A stretch of 64,000 nt of DNA from PWQG01 sp050486205 (GCA_050486205.1 JBJHCW010000004.1:62001-126000), one strand, 5' to 3'. Shown: positions 35,640 through 44,870, numbered from the stretch's first letter. A program made the numbers and translations. Notes: generated from the letters alone by a model not told the origin.

Positions 35640-36713
35640 TTATCCTTCTTCTATCCAGTTCAGCAGTTTCGAGTGGCTTTTATTTAAGACACAACTGCCA
35701 ATGGCTGTGGGGGCCAGATTGAATTCAATGATCAAAGGGCCAGCCGTAGAAAACCCGATATCCAGTCCGACAAATCTAGTTGACGGCAATATGTTTATAA
35801 CTTTTTTAGATAGTTCAATTACTTCATCCCGGAATGGCAATTCTATACCTTTCATATTAAATTTGCTATCCGGGTGGTGATCGAATGCCTGTCCTCCCCC
35901 ATCCTGGGGTATGGCCGACTTGGTTATGAAGGTGTCCTGGTCAATTTCTACGCCGAAGCCACCGGATAACCTGTTATCCACTAGGCTGCCCTGTCTGCCA
36001 ACTCTAAGGTATATTCCAACTATGTTTGGACCCTTGCTGGCCGTTTTACCAACCCACACCCTGACAGTGTTCAAGCTGGTGGGATTGAATTTCGCAAGAA
36101 TCGGATGTTGTTCTATGTACTCTTCCATGATGTAATCCGAATTGCTGAGGCCATTCAAGTCTTGTTTAATAAAATCATCCAGTGACTTGCTTGTATTCCC
36201 AGCAAGGGTCTTAACCATCAGGGTGTCTCCTGGCATTAACTCAACCGCGCAGAAACCGTCACCACCAGACCCTTCCACCGGTTTAAAGCACATGCGCTTT
36301 AGGCCATGCTTCCCCATCAACCATGCCTCAAGGTCTGAAGTGCTTTGAATTGCCCTACCGTCACTTGCGAAGCTTGATTTAAGGCCAAGATAGCCTAAAT
36401 ATTGAGCATCAGGGATGTCATAGAACTGCAGCAATGCTTTGGCGACCACTTTGTTCCTGGCAACAACCCGGAAATTAAGAGGGTTCACTCGGTTCAGAAA
36501 TTCGTAGTACTTCTGGTCATGCCAGTAGCCCTTCTTTTCCTCCCAAGGAATGCCTATTTGCCAAAGCCTGTATTTATGATAATTGCCAGGCCCAAATCTG
36601 GTTGTTAGTTGTAGCGCTGCCATTTCCCATAGCTGTCGGGAAAAGGACAGGGAGTTATCTTCTCTGCTGCGCTGTCGGGAGAGTCTGATGGCACGCTGGA
36701 TACTTCTAAACAT
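35640..36713 (-). CDS. Sugar-transfer-associated ATP-grasp protein, paralog 3
   Basis: A 357-residue protein closely matching paralog 1 in layout: EMAALQLTTRFGPGNYHKYR, MCFKPVEGSGGDGFCAVELM, DYIMEEYIEQHPILAKFNPT, SLNTVRVWVG and PLIIEFNLAPTA. The metal-site Glu and Asn are both kept. GAGGG lies about 5 bases before the ATG. It is convergent with paralog 2 and divergent from the unknown gene at 36981. The opposite orientation suggests separate transcription or a rearranged duplication rather than a simple operon. Confidence 0.85.
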   Translation of the reverse strand: MFRSIQRAIRLSRQRSREDNSLSFSRQLWEMAALQLTTRFGPGNYHKYRLWQIGIPWEEKKGYWHDQKYYEFLNRVNPLNFRVVARNKVVAKALLQFYDIPDAQYLGYLGLKSSFASDGRAIQSTSDLEAWLMGKHGLKRMCFKPVEGSGGDGFCAVELMPGDTLMVKTLAGNTSKSLDDFIKQDLNGLSNSDYIMEEYIEQHPILAKFNPTSLNTVRVWVGKTASKGPNIVGIYLRVGRQGSLVDNRLSGGFGVEIDQDTFITKSAIPQDGGGQAFDHHPDSKFNMKGIELPFRDEVIELSKKVINILPSTRFVGLDIGFSTAGPLIIEFNLAPTAIGSCVLNKSHSKLLNWIEEG

Positions 36714-36980
36714 TTAATCCCTCAGGTTCATCCCTGATCTAAGGCTGGGGGGCGGCATACAACTATGTGTCAGAATCTCGATTCGGAAAGAGGTCCCAAG
36801 CTGAGGCTCGAATGCTTCCCGTACTGGCACGAAGACCGCTGTCACTTTGGCGTTTGGCGTAACCAACAAAGGGCGGCTTAAGACATTGGCCACACTTTCC
36901 AATCGTAGTACTCTAGTCGAAGATTGTATAGTCCAATAGCCGCTAAAATGTAACTCTAAAATATAACACAGGGGATCTGG

Positions 36981-37832
36981 ATGGCCTTGGTTTCTCCAGA
37001 AGAGTACTGTCAGCTAGCGGGCAGTTCCGGCTTAAGCAGTGAACCCGGCGTAGACCATGGATACTCAGCCCTTCCGTCAAAGTTGTTGGCAGCTGAGCAG
37101 TCGGTTATCCAAAGAGATCCGGCTGTGGCCGCCATCTTGAACAAGGCACTTTGTCGTACCTTACTGGAGCAGTTCCCAGTGGCAAACGTTCCGTGGAACT
37201 TACCAGAAAGATTCAAGTCTCTCTATCAACAACAAATTTCGCGGATAGAGCGACAATTGAGCCTTGAACCTGAAAGCTATTTCAGCTTGAACAACGACCC
37301 GTTCCGCAAGGACCTTGCCATTCTACGTCACCGCCTTATACCTTTCGGTGCGGAGCTGGCCACGCCTTACTCCGGTGTGGCTCGAAGTCTGTTTTTCAAG
37401 GGAGGGGTGGGCCAGGCCGGCAGGTTCATCCGGGTCATAGCCACTTGCCGGGGCGTAAAACCATTCCTGGAACTGCACATGCATCCGCGATCCATTGAAG
37501 CTTTTAACCCGGACGGATGGATCGAGACCTATGAAAATCTGGCAGATTTTCTCGCAGCCAACCCGTCATTTCGGGGTGTCCAGAGCACAAGCTGGTTTCT
37601 GGATCCGGCGTTGGAGCACATAAGCCCGCATCTGGGTTACCTCAGGCGGGTTCCCGAGCAATGCGGGGCTACAATCCTGTATGCCGGGGACGAAGACGGC
37701 AAACATTCTGGCGCTTTTGCCACCTCACAGACCCGGCGAGACCTTTACGCGGCCGGTCAGTATCGTCCCAGGCGTTACACACGCATCTGGCCGCGCCAAA
37801 AACTTCTGCTGCGGCGCTGGCGATCGCTATAA
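36981..37832 (+). CDS. Protein of unknown function at the end of the ATP-grasp group
   Basis: A 283-residue, probably cytoplasmic protein with no signal or membrane segment. I do not recognise the family. Conserved-looking stretches are RSLFFKGGVGQAGRFIRVIA, FLELHMHPRSIEAFNPDGW and STSWFLDPALEHISPHLGYL, which together look like an enzyme core with paired His residues. The basic C-terminus is RRYTRIWPRQKLLLRRW. GGGG is 6-7 bases before the ATG. The position directly after three ATP-grasp genes hints at the same pathway, but that is inference. Confidence 0.7.
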   Translation: MALVSPEEYCQLAGSSGLSSEPGVDHGYSALPSKLLAAEQSVIQRDPAVAAILNKALCRTLLEQFPVANVPWNLPERFKSLYQQQISRIERQLSLEPESYFSLNNDPFRKDLAILRHRLIPFGAELATPYSGVARSLFFKGGVGQAGRFIRVIATCRGVKPFLELHMHPRSIEAFNPDGWIETYENLADFLAANPSFRGVQSTSWFLDPALEHISPHLGYLRRVPEQCGATILYAGDEDGKHSGAFATSQTRRDLYAAGQYRPRRYTRIWPRQKLLLRRWRSL

Positions 37833-37997
37833 GAGTCCCTGGTGCCGAAGGATGGCTGTAACACTGGCGCGCTTTGATCGGAGTTGGAATGGGAGGGGTC
37901 TGGTAGGTGTCGGATTTTTTTACACTCAATGCTGTTCTGGCGTATTTTTCTCAGTTGCTATTTTTCTAAATAGTTGAATATCCGGGAATTATTCGTG

Positions 37998-38014
37998 CTG
38001 GCATGGTGATTGCA
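37998..38014 (+). promoter_or_regulatory. Sigma-54 (RpoN) promoter before the PEP-CTERM gene
   Basis: CTGGCATGGTGATTGCA matches the sigma-54 consensus YTGGCACGNNNNTTGCW with one mismatch (C to T), including GG and GC separated by 10 bases. It lies 56 bases before the ATG at 38071. PEP-CTERM genes in other bacteria are known to be driven by sigma-54 with the PrsK/PrsR two-component system. Any PrsR binding site would lie further upstream; none was recognised. Confidence 0.75.
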
Positions 38015-38070
38015 ACACATTGGCCGAGACAGTCCATTTCTTTCAGTACCAAGATTGAGGTCAATCGAAA

Positions 38071-38868
38071 ATGAGCAACCTGACGAAAACTTTAAAGACA
38101 CTTGGTGCCACGGTGGCTCTGGGCCTCGGGGTATCTTTGCAAGCTGTAGCTACGCCAATGTTTACCGTCGATCCAGGCGCACTGGGTTCCGCGGCAAGTC
38201 CGTTCCAGGCTGAATCAGTCAACGGAGGTGCCTCCACGTTGGTCACGCTGGATACCGACACCAACACTGGTGCCGGTGAAGGCTGGATCAATTTCAGCGG
38301 TTTCACTACCGGAGGATCCGCGACATTGGGAACAGGTCTGAACAACGACTGGCAGTTCTGGGCGACCTTCTCGTACACGGTTGCTCCACAGAATCCAGCT
38401 AACCCAATCGGGCCTGGTGTTGACCTTTTTCTGACCAGCCTCAGCTATACTTTCTGGGGTGCCGCAGGAACAGATGTCACTTTTGGTCCGACCTCAGTGA
38501 ATGACTTTGTCACACCAACGGTCACTCTCAATGGCGCAACAGCGATGGAGATTGGTGGTGGCAGTCTGATAGCAGGCGTTGTCGAGCCGACTGGTCAGGG
38601 CGGCAATGCACTGAATGCGGTTTCCACCTACGAGAACACGGCGTTTGGCGACACATTCTTCACCGCGCCCAACCCGTTCTTCAACATTGCGTTCAACGAG
38701 TTTAACAACACATCTCAGCAGATTGTTCAGGACGGAAATCAGATACGTATCGTGTCTACCGGTTCGGTTGACTTCAATACAGTGCCGACTCCTGCAACAT
38801 TGTTGCTGATGGGCTTTGGTCTGGTTGGTCTTGGCTTTGCGTCTCGTCGACGTCGCGCTGCCGCCTGA
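38071..38868 (+). CDS. PEP-CTERM sorting-domain exported protein
   Basis: A 265-residue secreted protein with an N-terminal signal peptide (LGATVALGLGVSLQAVATP), a beta-rich, Gly/Thr/Asn-rich body almost free of Cys, and a C-terminal sorting signal at residues 238-265: VPTPATLLLMGFGLVGLGF followed by SRRRR. The central motif is PTPAT rather than PEPAT. It is the expected substrate of the exosortase at 47967, which would cut at this motif. The gene stands alone between a sigma-54 promoter and a strong terminator, so it is a single-gene transcript. Confidence 0.92.
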   Translation: MSNLTKTLKTLGATVALGLGVSLQAVATPMFTVDPGALGSAASPFQAESVNGGASTLVTLDTDTNTGAGEGWINFSGFTTGGSATLGTGLNNDWQFWATFSYTVAPQNPANPIGPGVDLFLTSLSYTFWGAAGTDVTFGPTSVNDFVTPTVTLNGATAMEIGGGSLIAGVVEPTGQGGNALNAVSTYENTAFGDTFFTAPNPFFNIAFNEFNNTSQQIVQDGNQIRIVSTGSVDFNTVPTPATLLLMGFGLVGLGFASRRRRAAA

Positions 38869-38891
38869 AACCAAACCGGTTAAACGGCACC

Positions 38892-38925
38892 AAAAAAGAG
38901 CCCCGCATTTGCGGGGCTTTTTTTT
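38892..38925. terminator. Strong bidirectional rho-independent terminator
   Basis: The stem AGCCCCGC / GCGGGGCT with the loop ATTT is flanked by A6 on the left and T8 on the right, so it works for the PEP-CTERM gene (plus) and for the long XrtA operon ending at 38944 (minus). Confidence 0.92.
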
Positions 38926-38943
38926 GCAGATGTGTTCTCTGCA

Positions 38944-39822
38944 TCAGGCAAACTGCGGTGTACGAAGGCCTCCCAGTGCGAAGAAGCGCTTGAGATCACA
39001 GAAATCCTGCTGCTGCGCTTTGGCCAGCCCGTCATAGATCGCTCTGCATTCCTCCAGCGCCTTATCTGTCACGCTCCGTTGCTTTCCCCTGCGCACGGCA
39101 ACCATGAAAGGTATCAGCCCTGTGGTATTCAGATGAGTGTTTGAGCCAAACACCGTCATGGCGTTCTTGAAATCCTTCACGGTGAACGCGGCTCGCAGCG
39201 AATTCAGGTAATCGGTGGTGAAAATGTCTGATTGCACCGCTTTGTGCTGCTCGGCAAAGAAGCGCCGGGTCTGGTCACGCTTCAGCCGGCCAAAATCGGC
39301 CAGATAGATGGCGCCATCAGGTTTGAGCACTCTGGCTGCCTCGCGGAAGGTCGCATGCAGCACCGCTACATCGGGTAGATGATGCAGCGACATGGTTGAC
39401 ATCACCACGTCCATCGAGTTGTCCGCCATATCCTCCAGATTCTGTATGTAACTTGTCTGGAAGTGTACATTCTTCAAGCCGAATCCTTTTACCGTCGCCT
39501 CCGCCCGGTTCAGCATTTCCTGCGATGCATCCACGCCGACGAACCCAGCGTCGGGGTGCACGCGGGCGACCTGGGCAAGCTGGTTCGCCGGCCCACAGGC
39601 CAGATCCAGCACCTGGTCACCGGGTTTGATGAGCCGGCTGAGTTGCAATGTATGGAAAAGATAGGTCGGTGCAATGACACCGTCCTCGCGGCCCGCCAGC
39701 ATGAATGACTCGGCCTGATCCTTGTCGGCCATAATGAGATCAGGTTCGGGCACCCGGTCATCCCGCTGCGGTGTGAGCAATTCCAGAAACACATGTTTGA
39801 AGAGACTGAGCTGCGACGACAT
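38944..39822 (-). CDS. Class I SAM-dependent methyltransferase, end of the XrtA operon
   Basis: A 292-residue methyltransferase with motif I DQVLDLACGPANQLAQVAR, acidic GFVGVDAS, and MDVVMSTMSLHHLPD. An N-terminal ~60 residues (SQLSLFKHVFLELLTPQRDD) precedes the Rossmann fold. The substrate is unknown; it may methylate a sugar of the exopolysaccharide. It is the last minus-strand gene before the terminator, 64 bp after the O-glycosylation ligase gene, with AT-rich DNA between, so it may have its own promoter. Confidence 0.83.
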   Translation of the reverse strand: MSSQLSLFKHVFLELLTPQRDDRVPEPDLIMADKDQAESFMLAGREDGVIAPTYLFHTLQLSRLIKPGDQVLDLACGPANQLAQVARVHPDAGFVGVDASQEMLNRAEATVKGFGLKNVHFQTSYIQNLEDMADNSMDVVMSTMSLHHLPDVAVLHATFREAARVLKPDGAIYLADFGRLKRDQTRRFFAEQHKAVQSDIFTTDYLNSLRAAFTVKDFKNAMTVFGSNTHLNTTGLIPFMVAVRRGKQRSVTDKALEECRAIYDGLAKAQQQDFCDLKRFFALGGLRTPQFA

Positions 39823-39886
39823 AGGGATGACCTGAGAGCAGAACGAATCAGAATTAAATCAGAATATAGACGCTTTCAGCACCATA

Positions 39887-41167
39887 TTAAAGCGCTGGTC
39901 TTGTCACTGATGAACGTAAGGTTGCCTTTTGGGTGTACAGCTGACCAAGCAGAACCGAGAGCGCAATGATATGCCAGGGAAGATCAAAGTAGGCCAGGCT
40001 CAGGAAAGCACCCCCTGACATATAGGCAATAAGACTGACTTGCAACATCTTGGCCAGGAACGCGGGCTGGAACTCATTGTCGGAGTTTCTGTTCTGGGCA
40101 ATGACCCGGGACAGATTACGCCAGGCCATGAAAAGCAGTCCTAGAAACATGATCAGACCGGGCCAGCCGTGGTCCGCAAGCACGGAAAAATAGATACTGT
40201 GAGCGACAACATGGAGCCGCTGTTCAGGGGAATAAATGGCATAGGTTTCCGCAGACCAGGGATTAAAACCGCCACCGGTAAGGCGGGCAGAAGCAATATT
40301 GACGGCGTATTGCCAGGCGTAGATACGCCCCATTGCTGAGGCGTCTTCCTCGTAGGTTGAGATCGTATCCATACGTTCGTGCCAGCTGGCAGGCATGAAG
40401 CTGAAAGTCAGCACGGCGAGCAGCACCAGAGCGGAACCAGTAATGAGTTTGCTGCTGCTTTTCAGCCAGAAAAAACCGGCAACGGCAACCATGGCAACCA
40501 GTGCACCCCGGGACTGTGAGCCAAAAACCGAGACCACGCTCAGCAGAATTGATATGCCCAACAACCAGCGCAGCCAGCGATGGTGATGATAGACCTTATG
40601 GAGATAACACATCAGGGGAATGGTCATCAGGATCGCCACCGCCAATGAGTTATTATCTCTGATGTCACTGGCCCCGGGACCCAGCACATGAAAGGCGCCG
40701 CCGGTCATCAGCGTGAACACCCCCCCCTTGACGCTGTAGTAGGCAATGGAGCCAACAATCACCCAGATCAGAGCGCGGATCTTGTAGGCATCCGTGATCA
40801 GCATCATCGTGATCAGGGTCATGATCTGAATCTTGAGAACCTTGTCAAGTGAGACCACTGAGACATGCGGATAGATGGCCAGCGCAGTGGTCAGGCACAT
40901 CCAGGCGATAAAAGCCAACCACAGTGCTATGGTGCCATTCCAAGGCAAACGGTACTTTTCCCTGCCGGTCATTACGGCCAGCATCATGGCCAGCAGCAAG
41001 GTAGCGCCAACCAACATGGCAAAGGGAAAGCTGTAGGCAAATCCCCAGGCCAGACGGTGGGGGTTCATATAACCGATCCACGACCACACCAGAATGCCAA
41101 TCCAGGGCCGCCACAGAATCAGAGGCAGCGCGCCAAAAATCAGCAATGTCACGATGATATCGCGCAT
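39887..41167 (-). CDS. Putative O-glycosylation ligase, exosortase A-associated
   Basis: A 426-residue polytopic membrane protein of the O-antigen ligase superfamily in the exosortase-A-associated form. The N-terminus (LIFGALPLILWRPWIGILVW, then IGYMNPHRLAWGFAYSFPFA) is characteristic of that group. A periplasmic loop follows near residue 270-310 (MGRIYAWQYAVNIASARLTG, GGFNPWSAETYAIYSPEQRL). It is thought to polymerise or transfer the glycan made by the XrtA locus. Three bases separate it from the upstream stop. A different-type ligase is at 23854. Confidence 0.9.
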   Translation of the reverse strand: MRDIIVTLLIFGALPLILWRPWIGILVWSWIGYMNPHRLAWGFAYSFPFAMLVGATLLLAMMLAVMTGREKYRLPWNGTIALWLAFIAWMCLTTALAIYPHVSVVSLDKVLKIQIMTLITMMLITDAYKIRALIWVIVGSIAYYSVKGGVFTLMTGGAFHVLGPGASDIRDNNSLAVAILMTIPLMCYLHKVYHHHRWLRWLLGISILLSVVSVFGSQSRGALVAMVAVAGFFWLKSSSKLITGSALVLLAVLTFSFMPASWHERMDTISTYEEDASAMGRIYAWQYAVNIASARLTGGGFNPWSAETYAIYSPEQRLHVVAHSIYFSVLADHGWPGLIMFLGLLFMAWRNLSRVIAQNRNSDNEFQPAFLAKMLQVSLIAYMSGGAFLSLAYFDLPWHIIALSVLLGQLYTQKATLRSSVTRPAL

Positions 41168-41169
41168 GA

Positions 41170-42534
41170 CTAATGGATCTCCCCCGGTGCCTGCTTGCTG
41201 ACCACATAGCGGTATTTGCCCGACTTTTCCCGGGTAATGGCGTCCACGTAATCAATACTGATGGCGACATCCTCGCCCAGACGCTGTTTGAAGGGCGTCT
41301 CAATGGCCTGCTGCAATGCGGCTCTGTTGGTATTATCACCAGTCACCACTTCCACACGGGTGTGTAACAGAGTTTCCTGCACAATCCGGAATGATTTCAC
41401 CTCGGGCAGATCACGTAATACATAGATCAGCGCCAGGCCATGCAGCACAGTGCCATCGGCGGCGGTGACAAAATCCGTGGTGCGCCCTTCCACACTGGCC
41501 AGTACGGGCAGTCCCCGTCCGCAGCTGCAGGGCTCGCTGCCCAGAACACCCACATCGCCGGTGCGATAACGGACAAAAGGATACTCACTGGTGGCCATGT
41601 GGGTCACCACAATCTCGCCGGATTCCCCGGCAGGCAGTACCTTGCCCGCGTTGTCCACAATTTCCACAATCATGTCCTCGGCACTGATGTGCAGGCTGCC
41701 CGCCGGGCATTGATGGGCGATAAAACCTGCGTCCCGGCCACCATACCCATTGGCCACGGGACAGTCAAAAGCCTTTTCTATCCATTGGCGCTGATGGTCA
41801 TAGAGGCGTTCGGAGGTCACAAAGGCCACACGGATGCCCAGATTGTCCAGCCGATGTTGTCCGGCCAGGGCGTGTTCTGCCAGCAGCGCCAGAGAAGAGG
41901 GATAACCGAACAGCATGGCGGGGCGGCGCTTCTGTATATGGCGCACAAAGGCGTCCATATTCTGTTTTGACATATCAAAGGCGGGCAACAGTTCACTGCG
42001 GAACAGCCAGTCCCGCAGTTGGCGCAGCCGGTCCTGGGCGCCCAGCTCGATGGGTGAACCCCAGACCACAATTTCCCTGTCTCCGATATCCACGTTCCAC
42101 CAGCGGGTGGCGCGGCGCTTGGCGGCGACATCGTGGCTGATGCGCTCCTTGCCCAGATAGAAAACCAATGGCTCTCCGCTGGAGCCGCCGGTGTTGAAGC
42201 GCTTGAGTCCGGCAGCACCGGTGGCTGTCAGTTCATCGCTGTAGGCCCGGATGGTGGGTTTGTCCAGCAGTGGCAGGGCGCTCAGGTCCGCAACCGAGCT
42301 GACAGTGGCCGGATCGAAATCCAGTGTTCTGAACAGTTGCTGATAATAGGGCACGGTGCCGCCGATGCGCTGCAGAAAGCGCCGGAGATTGGTGAGTTGA
42401 AGCGCTTCGATTTCGGATGGCGACAGCCACTGGGACTGTTCCAGTGCCCTGTGCACGGCCAGGGTTCTATGACCTTTCAGCGCCTCATGCAACGGGAATA
42501 CAAGGCCGGCAACGGCTTTAGTATACAGGCTCAT
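41170..42534 (-). CDS. CapK/phenylacetate-CoA ligase-like adenylating enzyme
   Basis: A 454-residue member of the AMP-forming ligase superfamily, close to CapK-type proteins of polysaccharide loci. The ATP loop is RFNTGGSSGEPLVFYLGKE; the acceptor-side motif is ANGYGGRDAGFIAHQCPAGS; a C-terminal domain carries the Lys in DAITREKSGKYRYVV. ATG 42534 overlaps the preceding glycosyltransferase stop (ATGA), which decides the start against an upstream in-frame candidate. It probably activates a carboxylic acid for attachment to a sugar; the acid is unknown. Confidence 0.88.
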   Translation of the reverse strand: MSLYTKAVAGLVFPLHEALKGHRTLAVHRALEQSQWLSPSEIEALQLTNLRRFLQRIGGTVPYYQQLFRTLDFDPATVSSVADLSALPLLDKPTIRAYSDELTATGAAGLKRFNTGGSSGEPLVFYLGKERISHDVAAKRRATRWWNVDIGDREIVVWGSPIELGAQDRLRQLRDWLFRSELLPAFDMSKQNMDAFVRHIQKRRPAMLFGYPSSLALLAEHALAGQHRLDNLGIRVAFVTSERLYDHQRQWIEKAFDCPVANGYGGRDAGFIAHQCPAGSLHISAEDMIVEIVDNAGKVLPAGESGEIVVTHMATSEYPFVRYRTGDVGVLGSEPCSCGRGLPVLASVEGRTTDFVTAADGTVLHGLALIYVLRDLPEVKSFRIVQETLLHTRVEVVTGDNTNRAALQQAIETPFKQRLGEDVAISIDYVDAITREKSGKYRYVVSKQAPGEIH

Positions 42535-43661
42535 GACGCGGCCTTTTGTGATTCGCGCGGTCTGCACAGACTGGCATAGAGCCCCAGCCACTGCTGGCGC
42601 ACATTGGGCCAGGTGTATTGCTCGATCTGTGCCAGGCCATTGTTGCTCAGGGTAGACCGCAGGGCGTTATCACTGGCAAGCTCACCGATGGCATCGGCCA
42701 TGGCAGCCGCATCGCCCGGCGGCACCAGCAGAGCGGTTTGCCCGTGACTGACAATGAACGGTACGCCACCCACATTCGTGGAAATCACTGGCAAGCCGCA
42801 GGCCAGGGCCTCCAGTACCGAGTTGGGCATATTGTCCACCGTGCTCGGATTCAACATGGCGTCTGACCCGGCGTACAGGGCGACTATTTCCTGCCGGTCC
42901 AGCCTGCCTTCAAATGTCACCACATCCGTCACGTCCAGCTGCCGGGTCAGCGCCCTGAGAGCACTTTCCTCCGGACCACTGCCGGCTATGCGCAGACGCA
43001 GTGACGGGTTCCCGGCGTACACCCGGGCAAACGCGTGAATGGCCGTGTCAATGCCGTAAATGGTTTCCAGATTCCGTGTGATGACCAGCGTGAAGATGTC
43101 AGACGTCTCGCTGGCCCGTGGATGAAAAAGTTCCCGGTCGATGATGTTGGGGATGACCCGGGTGTTTTCACCGAAGCGCTGGAAAACGGCCTGCAGATAC
43201 GCTGAGGGTACAACAATGGCAGCGGCCTTTTGCAGCGACGGACGCACCCGGCGGATGGAGCGCTGGAAATAGTCCTGCGCTTCACCGCCTCGGTAATTGA
43301 CCACTACCGGTGTGCCACGCAGCCACGCCAGCCACAATGCAGGGGCGCTGTGAAGTTGCCAGGACCAGCCGGAATTGGCCATCAGATGAATCAGGTCCGA
43401 CCGACCTGCCAGCCGCCACAGGGCAAACAGATAGGGGATCAGGCGGAACAGGGCACGCAGGACGGGAATACGTGCAACAGAGGCCGGGTGGTAGGGCGCA
43501 TTGGTGGGAAGCAGCTCCACCGTTACGCCTTCCGAGCTCAGCAGTCGTGCCAACTGCTGTGTCTGCATGGCCATGCCGCCATTGGGTGGCGGCACCGGAC
43601 CCACAAGGCCAAGCCTCAGGTTTTGTGCAGAATGGCTCTGTGTGGAAGCGCCAGTGCTCAC
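42531..43661 (-). CDS. Glycosyltransferase family 4, XrtA-locus
   Basis: A 376-residue GT-B enzyme. The N-terminus has LRLGLVGPVPPPNGGMAMQT; the donor domain has RVIPNIIDRELFHPR, FTLVITRNLETIYGIDTAIH and PSTVDNMPNSVLEALACGLP. The start is GTG at 43661, overlapping the upstream stop (GTGA). The sugar is unknown. It is one of four glycosyltransferases in the operon, so the repeat unit probably has at least four transferred sugars besides the initiating one. Confidence 0.9.
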   Translation of the reverse strand: MSTGASTQSHSAQNLRLGLVGPVPPPNGGMAMQTQQLARLLSSEGVTVELLPTNAPYHPASVARIPVLRALFRLIPYLFALWRLAGRSDLIHLMANSGWSWQLHSAPALWLAWLRGTPVVVNYRGGEAQDYFQRSIRRVRPSLQKAAAIVVPSAYLQAVFQRFGENTRVIPNIIDRELFHPRASETSDIFTLVITRNLETIYGIDTAIHAFARVYAGNPSLRLRIAGSGPEESALRALTRQLDVTDVVTFEGRLDRQEIVALYAGSDAMLNPSTVDNMPNSVLEALACGLPVISTNVGGVPFIVSHGQTALLVPPGDAAAMADAIGELASDNALRSTLSNNGLAQIEQYTWPNVRQQWLGLYASLCRPRESQKAAS

Positions 43662-44857
43662 AACAGCCCCCCGTAAACCTGCTGGTAACGCGCCACGCTG
43701 GATTGCCAGGTGCGCTCCTGCTCCACGAATGCCCGACCCTTGTCACGCATGTCTTGCCAGTCCTGGCGCCGGGCCAGTAGTTGATTGACGGCGGCCGCCA
43801 GCGCATCCGGCTCCCCGGCGCGGAACAGCACACCGGTGTTGCCATCACGGATCAATTCCTTGTGACCACCCACATCGGAAGCGACGACCAGGCGGCCCTG
43901 GGCCATGGCTTCAAGCGGCTTGAGTGGTGTCACCAGATCGGTGAGCCGCATGGATAGTCGGGGATAGACAAAAATATCCACCAGATTGTAGTAGTCCTGC
44001 ACCTGCTGATGATCCACCCGGCCGGGCATGATCACTTTGTCTTCCAGCCCCAGTGTCTTGACCAGGGCCTTGATATTGTCTTCCTGGGGACCTCCGCCGA
44101 CCAGTAGCAGGCGCAGATCCGGATGGCTGCGCAGCAGTTCCGGCAGTGCCTTCACCAGCAGTGATATACCTTCATAGGCATAAAAGGAGCCGATGAAGCC
44201 CAGCACTGTATGGCCAGTCAGGCCCAGCTGTGTCTGCAGATCCGGGCGTGCTGTGCCTCCCACGGTGAAGTTCTCGATGTCCACCGCGTTTGGAATGACG
44301 GTGATCTTCTGTGCGGCAATGCCGCGACTGCTGATTTCCGCCCGCAGGCCTTCACAAATCGTGGTGACGGCATTGGCGCCGCGGAAAACGTGGCTTTCCA
44401 GTGCCCGGCTCAGCCGATAACGCAGACCCCATTCACGGCTGGTACCGTGATCCACCGCCGCGTCTTCCCAGAATGCGCGGCATTCGTAGACCACCGGCAG
44501 TTTCAGGCGTTTTCCAGCACGAAGGGCGGCCATGCCGTTCAGTGCGGGGGAGTGGGCATGCAGCAGATCCGGTTTTTCCTGTTCGGCTACCTCTTCAATA
44601 CGGCGGCTGAGTGTGCTGATCACCTGCCACTGGTTCAGAACAGGCAGGCCTTTGAACCCACCGCCCTGAGCCGGGGTGCGGTAAAACTTCAGTCCATCCA
44701 CGGTTTCCTCAGGGGCGGTGCACTCACCCTGTTTGAGCCCGGTGACATGCGCTGTGTGCCACCCCAGGGCCCGCTGACCACGCAGCAGATTGCGCGTGCG
44801 GAAGGTATAACCGCTGTGCAGGGGGATGGAATGGTCGAGTATATGCAGAATGCGCAT
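43658..44857 (-). CDS. PEP-CTERM/exosortase A-associated glycosyltransferase (Stp3-like)
   Basis: A 399-residue GT4 protein. Its start, MRILHILDHSIPLHSGYTFR, followed by TRNLLRGQRALGWHTAHVTG, fits the exosortase-A-associated Stp3 group. The donor side shows TVIPNAVDIENFTVG and GFIGSFYAYEGISLLVKALP; the EX7E region is PLKPLEAMAQGRLVVASDVG. It begins 13 bp after the amidotransferase stop and ends in a GTGA overlap. It transfers a sugar to the growing lipid-linked repeat. Confidence 0.9.
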   Translation of the reverse strand: MRILHILDHSIPLHSGYTFRTRNLLRGQRALGWHTAHVTGLKQGECTAPEETVDGLKFYRTPAQGGGFKGLPVLNQWQVISTLSRRIEEVAEQEKPDLLHAHSPALNGMAALRAGKRLKLPVVYECRAFWEDAAVDHGTSREWGLRYRLSRALESHVFRGANAVTTICEGLRAEISSRGIAAQKITVIPNAVDIENFTVGGTARPDLQTQLGLTGHTVLGFIGSFYAYEGISLLVKALPELLRSHPDLRLLLVGGGPQEDNIKALVKTLGLEDKVIMPGRVDHQQVQDYYNLVDIFVYPRLSMRLTDLVTPLKPLEAMAQGRLVVASDVGGHKELIRDGNTGVLFRAGEPDALAAAVNQLLARRQDWQDMRDKGRAFVEQERTWQSSVARYQQVYGGLL

Positions 44858-44870
44858 GGGGTGCCTGGTT

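Noticed and set aside
36714..36902. 62-codon minus-strand frame upstream of ATP-grasp paralog 3
   Set aside because: No ribosome site or recognisable sequence; lies in the promoter region of divergent genes.
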